Shown in pieces: positions 43,074-49,227 of a DNA stretch of 49,227 nt. The translations under genes and the position numbers were made by a program. The first letter of the stretch is position 1. The number at the start of each line of letters is the position of its first letter. The DNA is from Verrucomicrobiota bacterium. Its GTDB lineage: Bacteria > Verrucomicrobiota > Verrucomicrobiia > Limisphaerales > J093. The notes under the pieces were generated by a model. The model was not told the origin of the DNA. It did no database searches and saw only the letters and a program-made list of their open reading frames with translations. The DNA lies in contig JAKQDD010000235.1 of NCBI GenBank assembly GCA_029556615.1, positions 1-49,227 on the forward strand, in the 5' to 3' direction.

Positions 43074-44087
43074 TCACCCGCCCAGCATGCTGAGGAAGGT
43101 GAAGATGCCCAGAACCCGGAGGCCGAGCAGCAGTTGGCAGATGATGAGGGCGCCCAGGCCGACGACCGCGGCGGGCAGGGCGGCGTAGAGGAGCATCTCG
43201 ACGCGGTGCCGGGCCCGCTCCTGGTAGAGCTCCGCCGCCCGGGCAAACCCTCCGACGAGGTCCTCGCCTGCCTGGCCCACGAGCCAGAGGAAGAGCGGGG
43301 GGAACATCGGCAACTGGCGGGCGAGGCCCGAGACCTTGCCGGCGCCGGCGGCAAGCTGGGACTGCCAGCGCTCGAGAGACCGGGCGAGGGCGGTGTCCGG
43401 CTGGAACTGGCTGACCAGGCGTAGGGCCTCAGGCAAGCCGGTGCCGGCGGCGAGCAGCAGGCGCATGGTGGCGGCGAACTGGCTGAGGCTGGACTCCCGG
43501 AAGCCGGGCAGGTGCCAGCGGGCCCAGCCCCGCGCGGCGGGGACGGTCAAGGCGAGGACGAACAGCACCGCGGCTGCCGCGAACAGGATCGTGGGCACGA
43601 GGAAAGCGTTTCTGCCGCCCACCGTCATGATGCCAGGCAACGGCCGCCCCTCGAACATGTCACTGAAGATACCCTCCATGGCGCTGGTGTAGACCGCGCT
43701 GAATCCGAACAGGAGCACCGAGAGGGCAAGGGACACCGCGAGGACGATGCCCGGATAGACCATCAGGGCGGTGAGCCGCGTCCAGAGGTTGTGCCGGCGC
43801 TGGTAGTAGTCCGCCAGCAGGGTCAGGATGCCGGGCAGGTCCTTCCCCTGGGCGCCGACCTGGATGAGGTGCGTGTAAAGCGAGGGGAGCTCGCGTCGGG
43901 CCACCGCCTCCCGAAGCGGCATCCCCGCCGTCAGATCCGCCCGGAGCCGATCGAGCTCGGCGCGGAGTTTGTCCTGCCGCATCGTGGCGCAGAGTTGCTC
44001 GAGCGCGCCCTCGAGCGGGATGCCGCAGCGCAGCATCCCGGCCAGCTGCTGGTTGAAGAAGGCGAACTCGTCGTGGTTCAGGCTCAT
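43074..44087 (-). CDS. GspF-type inner-membrane platform protein, first copy
   Basis: A 337-aa T2SS F-family protein with two T2SSF helical domains (about 1-105, FNQQLAGMLRCGIPLEGALE, and about 205-310, FAATMRLLLAAGTGLPEALR) and three or more membrane segments (LMVYPGIVLAVSLALSVLLF). It should anchor the ATPase GspE to the pseudopilus. It starts 78 nt after the stop of the gspE gene. Confidence 0.9.
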   Translation of the reverse strand: MSLNHDEFAFFNQQLAGMLRCGIPLEGALEQLCATMRQDKLRAELDRLRADLTAGMPLREAVARRELPSLYTHLIQVGAQGKDLPGILTLLADYYQRRHNLWTRLTALMVYPGIVLAVSLALSVLLFGFSAVYTSAMEGIFSDMFEGRPLPGIMTVGGRNAFLVPTILFAAAAVLFVLALTVPAARGWARWHLPGFRESSLSQFAATMRLLLAAGTGLPEALRLVSQFQPDTALARSLERWQSQLAAGAGKVSGLARQLPMFPPLFLWLVGQAGEDLVGGFARAAELYQERARHRVEMLLYAALPAAVVGLGALIICQLLLGLRVLGIFTFLSMLGG

Positions 44088-44165
44088 GGCATTCGGGTCC
44101 TTCGAGGGGCCGCGCTGCGTCGCGTGTCGAGGTCGAGCCGGGGGCGGGTCTTTCTGTCGGACCGC

Positions 44166-45260
44166 TCACTCGGGCGGCTTCCCAAACACCCGCTCGAACT
44201 CCACCGAATCAGACAAGCCTCGGGCGACAACCTCACGCGCCGCCGCTTCGAGGGTGACGGGCGGTTGGATGGCGTCGGGTCCCTGGGCCCGGACCTGGCG
44301 CCGCAGGGCGGGATCGATTCGGATCTGCTCGACCACGGGCACGCGTCCCCGGTAGCCGGTGTGGAGGCAGGCAGCGCAGCCGGCGGCGGGCGCCGTCGAG
44401 GCGCCGGCACAGGCGGGACAGCGCCGCCGCAGCAGCCGCTGGTTCAGGACCAGCTCGATCGCGGATACCGCCGCGTATCGGTCCGGGCACATGGCGAGGA
44501 GCCGCTCGAACACGCCGCGGCACGAGCCGGCATGGAGCGTCGAGATCACCAGGTGCCCCGTCAGCGCGGCGCGCACCGCCAGTTGCGCGGTCTCATCATC
44601 GCGGATCTCCCCGAGCACGAGCGCTTGCGGATCCTGCCGGAGCAGATGCCGTGCGGCGACGGCGAAGTTCAAACCGCGGGCCTCGTTCACCTCGGTCTGC
44701 ATCACGCCGGGGAGAATCTGCTCGACGGGATCCTCGATCGTGATGAGGTGGCGTCCCCCCAGGCCGAGCAGGAACTCGAGGCAGGCGTAGATCGTCGTGG
44801 TCTTGCCGCTCCCGGCGGGCCCGGTCAGGAGCAGCAGCCCCGATTGCTGCCGCAGAAAAGCCTCGAGCTCGGCCGCCGTGCGCTCCGGGAACTGCAGGTC
44901 GCGCAGCCGGCGCGGCGCGCACGCCAGAAACAGGCGGAGCACGATCTTCTCCCCCGTGACAGTCGGGTAGGTCGCCACGCGGATATCGTGCGCGGCCCCG
45001 CTGTCGGCGCGGTCGATCCGGCCGTCCTGGGGGAGGGAGTCCTGGTAGGTCTTCAACCGGGCCAGGTACTTGATGCGGCCGAACACCCGTTCGGCGAGGG
45101 GATTGGGGAGGTCCCGGACCGGGGTGAGGACGCCGTCGAGGCGGAAGGCGATGTGGGCGCCGGCGGCGTGGGCCTGGAGATGGATATCGCTGGCGCCGGC
45201 AGTTTCCGCCTGGCGGATCAGCTCGGTCAGCGTCTCGGGCGCTGTGAGATCGTCACTCAT
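44166..45260 (-). CDS. type II secretion/type IV pilus assembly ATPase, GspE-like
   Basis: A 364-aa hexameric assembly ATPase. It starts directly in the N2E-type domain (ASDIHLQAHAAGAHIAFRLDG), lacking the N1E domain of full-length GspE. Walker A is GPAGSGKTT (147-155), the Asp box TIEDPVEQ, Walker B ALVLGEIRDDETA, and the His box STLHAG. A CPAC...CAAC cluster late in the protein, as in GspE, can bind zinc. First gene of the seven-gene minus-strand operon. No secretin (GspD) or major pseudopilin (GspG) is nearby. Confidence 0.92.
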   Translation of the reverse strand: MSDDLTAPETLTELIRQAETAGASDIHLQAHAAGAHIAFRLDGVLTPVRDLPNPLAERVFGRIKYLARLKTYQDSLPQDGRIDRADSGAAHDIRVATYPTVTGEKIVLRLFLACAPRRLRDLQFPERTAAELEAFLRQQSGLLLLTGPAGSGKTTTIYACLEFLLGLGGRHLITIEDPVEQILPGVMQTEVNEARGLNFAVAARHLLRQDPQALVLGEIRDDETAQLAVRAALTGHLVISTLHAGSCRGVFERLLAMCPDRYAAVSAIELVLNQRLLRRRCPACAGASTAPAAGCAACLHTGYRGRVPVVEQIRIDPALRRQVRAQGPDAIQPPVTLEAAAREVVARGLSDSVEFERVFGKPPE

Positions 45261-45271
45261 CCTCTGCCGGC

Positions 45272-45358
45272 TAGAGTCCTCGACCTGGGGAATGTGGGGT
45301 CAACAGGTCAAGTTTGGCCCGTGCGGTTCCCGGCCTCTCCATCTTCCGTCGAGGACTC
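45272..45358 (+). repeat. L element upstream of the MFS gene
   Basis: TAGAGTCCTCGAC (45272-45284) and GTCGAGGACTC (45348-45358) bound this copy; the right-hand TA is changed to AA. GTCAACAGGTCAAG matches the copies at 1 and 25633. An R element follows after 4 nt. Confidence 0.87.
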
Positions 45359-45362
45359 AACA

Positions 45363-45453
45363 TTAGCGAGGCGCGGAAGAGAGGGTCTGGAAAGGCAGGG
45401 GGGGCGTTCATGAGGCTGCGGACTGCATTGAATCTGAGGCGGCACCTCGCTAG
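45363..45453 (+). repeat. R element upstream of the MFS gene
   Basis: TTAGCGAGGCGC at 45363 and GCACCTCGCTAG at 45442-45453 are the inverted ends. In-frame starts at 45314 and 45410 of the downstream gene fall in the L/R copies and are therefore unlikely to be the native start. Confidence 0.87.
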
Positions 45454-45463
45454 GCTGTGGGGC

Positions 45464-46693
45464 GTGGCGGAGGGGAATCGAACCCGGCTGACGTATCGTC
45501 TCGAATTGAGGCGGTCGGTGGCGCACGGCGTGCTCGAGGCTGGGGGGAGCACGTTTCTGCTGTTGATTGCCGTGCGGTGGTATCATGCCGGTTCGCTGGC
45601 CAAGGCGCTGGTGGCGGCGGGCGGGAGTGCGGGGTTGTTGCTGACGCCGCTGGTGGTGTCGCAGGTGGCGCGGTTGGGTTGGCCGGTGGCGACGGCGGCG
45701 GCGCGGTTGGCGATGGTGGGGTGCGGTTGTTTTCTGCTGATGGCGGTGATCCCGTGGCTGCCGTTCTACGTGCTGGGGAGCATGATCACGATGGCGGCGG
45801 CCTCGTCTGCGGTGCCGCTGATGACGCAGATCTACCAGGAGAACTACCCCGAGGACCAGCGGGGCAAGCTCTTCTCGAGGGCGGTCATGCTGCGGATCGC
45901 GACGGCGGCCGGGTTCAGCCAGGTGGCGGGCCGGCTGCTTTCGGACGATCTGGGGCGGTACCCATGGCTGCTGGTGGTGTTTGCGCTGGCGTTCGCCTAC
46001 GCGGGACGATGTCTGTATCGGTATCCGTCGACGCCGCTCACGGGAGCCGGGGGATCGCATCCGTTCCGAGCGATGGTTTTTGTGCGGACCGATCCGCTGT
46101 TCCGGCACACGTTGATCTGCTGGATGCTGATGGGGTTTGCGAATCTGATGATGTTGCCGATGCGGGTCGAGTACCTGGCGAATCCCAAGTACGGCCTGGT
46201 GCTCGACACAAGCGTGATCGCGTTTCTCGTGGGGGTGCTGCCGAATCTCGCCCGACTGGTGATGAGTCCGCTGTGGGGCTGGCTGTTTGACCGGATGAAC
46301 TTCTTTCTCCTGCGGATCGTGTTGAACCTCGGATTTGCGCTGGGGATTCTGACGTTTTTTGTCAGCGACTCGTACACCGGGCTGGTGATTGGGGCGGTGG
46401 TGTTTGGCATCTCGAACTCGGGTGGCGACGTGGCCTGGGGGCTGTGGGTCACGAAGTTCGCGCCGCCGGAGCGCGTGGCGGACTACATGTCCGTGCACAC
46501 GTTTTTCACCGGGGTGCGCGGCGTTCTGGCGCCGGTGCTGGCGTTCCAGTTGGCGCACGGGATATCCTTGGCGGCGATGGGTTGGGCGAGCGCCGGCCTG
46601 ATTGTGGCGGCGAGTCTGATGCTGGTTCCGGAGGCACGGATGGGGCGCGGTGCGCTGCGCGGTAAGGCTCTTACGGAAGACGTGTCGGAGTAG
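45464..46693 (+). CDS. MFS transporter
   Basis: A 409-aa major facilitator protein with about 12 membrane segments, for example GGSTFLLLIAVRWYHAG, LPFYVLGSMITMAAASSAVP and LICWMLMGFANLMMLPMRVEY, and a typical cytoplasmic loop PEDQRGKLFSR after segment 3. The cargo is unknown. The start is uncertain: GTG 45464 lies just beyond the R element and is preferred, while ATG 45410 lies inside it. The first codons resemble the antisense of a tRNA 3' end. The TAG stop (46691-46693) is the first TAG of the next R element. Confidence 0.85.
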   Translation: MAEGNRTRLTYRLELRRSVAHGVLEAGGSTFLLLIAVRWYHAGSLAKALVAAGGSAGLLLTPLVVSQVARLGWPVATAAARLAMVGCGCFLLMAVIPWLPFYVLGSMITMAAASSAVPLMTQIYQENYPEDQRGKLFSRAVMLRIATAAGFSQVAGRLLSDDLGRYPWLLVVFALAFAYAGRCLYRYPSTPLTGAGGSHPFRAMVFVRTDPLFRHTLICWMLMGFANLMMLPMRVEYLANPKYGLVLDTSVIAFLVGVLPNLARLVMSPLWGWLFDRMNFFLLRIVLNLGFALGILTFFVSDSYTGLVIGAVVFGISNSGGDVAWGLWVTKFAPPERVADYMSVHTFFTGVRGVLAPVLAFQLAHGISLAAMGWASAGLIVAASLMLVPEARMGRGALRGKALTEDVSE

Positions 46694-46775
46694 CGGCGGG
46701 GAAGAGAGGGTCCGGAAAGGCAGGCAGTTTCATGGGATCGCGGACTTCGTTAGGTCTGAGGCGGCGCCTCGCCAG
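46690..46775 (+). repeat. R element after the MFS gene
   Basis: GTAGCGGCGGGGAAG at the left (two changes from the consensus) and GCGCCTCGCCAG at the right. It supplies the TAG stop of the MFS gene and lies 5 nt before the end of a broken PEP-CTERM gene. Confidence 0.85.
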
Positions 46776-46780
46776 CGAAG

Positions 46781-47041
46781 TCAGGACCTGACCGGAGGTT
46801 TTGTCCGCGCGAGCCGGTGCACGGCAACAAGCAGCAGAGCGAGGCTGGTGCCCGGGGCGAGTCCGCGGGGTTCAGGGACCATTTCGAGGCGGAGGCTCCA
46901 TTGCGCGAACGTGCTCGAGTCGCGGCTGGCGACATCGGCCATGTAGAGCACCCAGAGGCCGTCGGGGCTCATGCCCTCGAAGCGCCATTGATGGAATTCG
47001 GCAGACTCGTACTGCACCTGCGGTGCAAGGGCAAGCCAAAC
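46781..47041 (-). pseudogene. 3' remnant of a PEP-CTERM protein with a P-domain-like region
   Basis: The minus-strand frame ends with FEGMSPDGLWVLYMADVASR and FAQWSLRLEM, which resembles the last strands of a proprotein convertase P domain. It is followed by VPEP, a hydrophobic stretch (SLALLLVAV) and a basic tail (HRLARTK), the PEP-CTERM sorting signal. Upstream of about 47041 the frame is only a shadow of the esterase gene, and there is no plausible start, so the 5' part has been lost. The R element lies 5 nt beyond the stop. Confidence 0.7.
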
Positions 47042-47123
47042 CGGATCCGCGCGCCGCCCTAACCGCGGGCGGCTACGGGCGGGGGTCGGCGTAGCCGCCG
47101 GCGTGAGCCGGCGCTGACTCTCG

Positions 47124-49227
47124 CTACGGCTTGCAGCGGACGAAGATCCGGAGGCGTTTGGCGGAGTAGGAATCGGCGTTTCCGGCGAAGGTCCAATCGG
47201 GGTTGCCGGTGGGCTGATTGCCGATGCCGAGGTCGGCGCCCTTGCCTTCGCGCCAGTGATTGACGGCGAAGACGGTCTGTCGCGCGTTGAAGTTGTGGAC
47301 CTGGAGGCAGCCGTAGCCGTCGACGGGGTCGCCGGGTTGATCGCCGAAGTCGTAGACGGACGCCGAGGCATTGGGCACGCCGGCGGAGTTGGCGGTGCCG
47401 TAGTTATGGGGCCAGAACTCGATGTTGCCGGCCGGGAGGTTCTTGCCGGTGGCGACGCCTTTGACGTTCGAGTAGATGGTGAGGTTGGAGACCGTCTGTT
47501 GGAAGCGGAGGCCGGTGCTGGCGGTGGGGAGGGCGAGTTTGGGGGCGGAATCGACGAAGGCCTCCATCGAGACGAAGGCGTACTGGGTGTTGCCGTCCTT
47601 GGTTTGGAGCTCGATAAAATAGGCGACGCGGTCGAAGGGGCGGGTGATTTGGGCGCTGCGGTTGGCGGTGTAGGTGATGGTGGGGCCCAGGGTGGAGAGG
47701 TCGAGGTCGTAGACCAGCTCGTATTCCCTGGCCTCGGGGACTTTCAAACTGAGGAGGTCGCGGGCGGGGGCGGTGCCGGCGCGGAACGCGCCGGCGGGCA
47801 GGCCGGCGCCGTTCATGAGGTTGGGCTCAGCCAGCATGCTCCAGGCGAACCGCATGGCGACGGGCCGCTTGACCTCGGGCGCGGAGAGGACCACCGAGGC
47901 GCCGTCGATTCGGGCTTGGGCGGGGACGAAGCCGCCTTCATCGGCGTCGATGATCTCGAACCATGAGAGCGGTTTGCCGTCGCGGCTGGCGAGGCCGCCG
48001 TCGGCGTGGTCGAACGTCACGCGCAGGGTGCCGCCTTCGAGGGCTAGGGACTTGAAGGTGGGACCGGACCAGACGACGCCGGTCTGCTTGTAGGTTTGGG
48101 CGAGAGCCCATCCGGCGAGGCGGCGGCCGACGTCCTGTTTGTTGGTGGGATGGATGTCTTTGAGATCTCCGATATCGTTGATGACGACCATGCCGGTATG
48201 GGGGATCTGCTGGGCTTCGGTCTGGGCCTCCCAGAACTCGGCGATCACCTCGGGGTTGCCGCCGTAGTTGAAGGGGGCGATCTGGACGAAGTAGAACGCG
48301 AGGTCCGGATTATCGAACACGCGGCGCCAGCCGTCGATGAGCGCCTTCATGCGTTCGGTGTAGAGGCGGCCCTCGCTGCTGTTGGATTCGCCCTGATACC
48401 AAATCGCGCCTCGGAGGGCGAGGGGGCGTAGCGGGTGGATCATGCCGTTGTAGAGGGCGGTGGCGTGCTGGACGTCTCGCGGCGGGTGGAGTTCTTCCGG
48501 GTAGGCGGGCATGGCGGGGACGAGCGTCTGGTCGGCGAGCGACTTGCGGGCTGCTCCGAGCCATTGTTCGGTGGCCTTCAAGGTTTGTTCGAGGCGTTCC
48601 TTGTGGAGGGTGGACCTGGGGTCACCCAGTTGGACGCGCTCGAAGTCGCGGCGGAGGGCGGGGACGCCGGCGAAGCCTTCGGGGGGCGTCCACGATTCGA
48701 TGCGGGTGCCGCCCCAGGTGGCGTCGATCAAGCCGACGGGCACACCATCGAGGCGCTGATGCAATTCGCGGCCGAAGTAATAGGCGGCGGCGGAGAAGCC
48801 GCCCCAGCCTCCTTCGGCGATCGCGGCCGGAGTGCAGGTTTTCCAGGCCGCCTCGGTATCATCCTGCGGCATGGGTGTCCATCGGTTGGGGACGAGGAGG
48901 AGTCGGATACGGGGGTAACTGGCGGCGGCGATTTCCTGCTGGGCGTCGCGGCAGGCGGCGATACCCATTTCCATGTTGGACTGGCCGGAGCACAGCCAGA
49001 CCTCGCCGACGGCGACGTCCTCGAAGGTGATCGTGTTCTTGGCCTTGACGGTCAGGGTCAGGTCGCGGGCTACTGCGGCCGGTGGCAGCGTCAGGCGCCA
49101 GTCGCCGCGGGCGTCCGCCGTGGCCTGTCCCGATTCGTGACCCAGCGTGACGTCCACGGCCTCGCCGGGATCGGCCTGTCCCCAGACGACGATGGGCTCG
49201 CCCTGTTGCAGCACCATGTGGCTGCCG
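47124..49227 (-). CDS. sialate O-acetylesterase family protein, 5' end outside the window
   Basis: At least 700 aa are encoded; the frame continues past the window edge because HMVLQQGEPIVVWG is normally preceded by more sequence. SGNH/SASA motifs are visible: CSGQSNMEMG (catalytic Ser), DATWGGTRIESW, AIWYQGESN and DIHPTNKQDVGRRLA (catalytic Asp/His). The C-terminal 180 or so residues (from about YDLDLSTLGPTITYTANRS) form a separate beta-rich domain. It would remove acetyl groups from sialic acid or, more likely here, from a plant or algal polysaccharide. Confidence 0.92.
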   Translation of the reverse strand, partial: GSHMVLQQGEPIVVWGQADPGEAVDVTLGHESGQATADARGDWRLTLPPAAVARDLTLTVKAKNTITFEDVAVGEVWLCSGQSNMEMGIAACRDAQQEIAAASYPRIRLLLVPNRWTPMPQDDTEAAWKTCTPAAIAEGGWGGFSAAAYYFGRELHQRLDGVPVGLIDATWGGTRIESWTPPEGFAGVPALRRDFERVQLGDPRSTLHKERLEQTLKATEQWLGAARKSLADQTLVPAMPAYPEELHPPRDVQHATALYNGMIHPLRPLALRGAIWYQGESNSSEGRLYTERMKALIDGWRRVFDNPDLAFYFVQIAPFNYGGNPEVIAEFWEAQTEAQQIPHTGMVVINDIGDLKDIHPTNKQDVGRRLAGWALAQTYKQTGVVWSGPTFKSLALEGGTLRVTFDHADGGLASRDGKPLSWFEIIDADEGGFVPAQARIDGASVVLSAPEVKRPVAMRFAWSMLAEPNLMNGAGLPAGAFRAGTAPARDLLSLKVPEAREYELVYDLDLSTLGPTITYTANRSAQITRPFDRVAYFIELQTKDGNTQYAFVSMEAFVDSAPKLALPTASTGLRFQQTVSNLTIYSNVKGVATGKNLPAGNIEFWPHNYGTANSAGVPNASASVYDFGDQPGDPVDGYGCLQVHNFNARQTVFAVNHWREGKGADLGIGNQPTGNPDWTFAGNADSYSAKRLRIFVRCKP

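Noticed and set aside
45457..46290. 277-aa plus-strand frame beginning GRGGGESNPADVS
   Set aside because: This N-terminus is the familiar artefact of translating tRNA-like antisense DNA, and the rest is a shadow of the MFS gene.

Overview
The window is a high-GC, gene-dense stretch of a chromosome from a Gram-negative bacterium, most likely a member of Verrucomicrobiota (Limisphaerales / former subdivision 3 is my best guess). The guess rests on gene content: Tat-exported Gfo/Idh/MocA and NIPSNAP proteins, a sulfatase, a secreted sialidase-like protein, a sialate O-acetylesterase, LPS genes (LpxL-like, WaaF, HldE C-terminal half), small GspE/F pseudopilin operons, a PEP-CTERM remnant, and AmiE-like/NamZ and sulfatase/DUF6807 fusions. 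No rRNA, tRNA, CRISPR array, phage or complete insertion sequence was found.

Layout. 1-5320: a carbohydrate/nucleoside scavenging group (oxidoreductase, sialidase-like protein, cupin-nucleoside hydrolase fusion, NIPSNAP protein). 5464-11216: a complete phosphate locus phoU-pstS-pstC-pstA-pstB1-pstB2. PhoU carries a catalytically dead LMW-phosphatase-like tail, and the two PstB proteins have complementary motif losses. 11409-18019: guaB, an LpxL-like acyltransferase, waaF, a beta-CASP metallo-hydrolase and an AAA_14/DUF4143 ATPase. 18089-28435: a secreted ADP-ribosylglycohydrolase-like protein, a DUF6398/pRiA4b-type protein, a nitroreductase, hldE(C), a bifunctional nuclease, then holA, a STAS protein, a fused rsmD-thiE and a PfkB kinase in one tightly overlapping run, and a convergent class I aldolase. 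28593-36897: an L-rhamnose locus on the minus strand (rhaA, NCS1 permease, 57-aa membrane protein, rhaT, sulfatase-DUF6807) plus an AspT/YidE-type transporter. 36988-40444: a radical SAM protein and a divergent lipoprotein fusing an AmiE-like serine hydrolase to NamZ. 40452-45260: a seven-gene type II secretion-like operon on the minus strand. 45464-49227: an MFS transporter, a broken PEP-CTERM gene and the 3' part of a sialate O-acetylesterase gene.

A second layer is a pair of dispersed non-coding elements, here called R (about 88 bp, ends GCGAGGCGC/GCGCCTCGC) and L (about 90 bp, ends GAGTCCTCGAC/GTCGAGGACTC). Both have terminal inverted repeats next to TA dinucleotides, as MITEs of Tc1/IS630-type transposons do. 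Copies lie at 1-152, 7551-7731, 16683-16793, 25609-25720, 36897-36985, 45272-45453 and 46690-46775. They supply the TAG stop codon of three genes, fill the whole gap between two others, split pstS from pstC, and sit in frame inside the rsmD-thiE fusion.

The strongest leads for new biology are the asymmetric PstB pair with the PhoU-pseudophosphatase, and the R/L elements as agents of gene-end remodelling. All functions are inferred from sequence recognition by eye; no database search was run.
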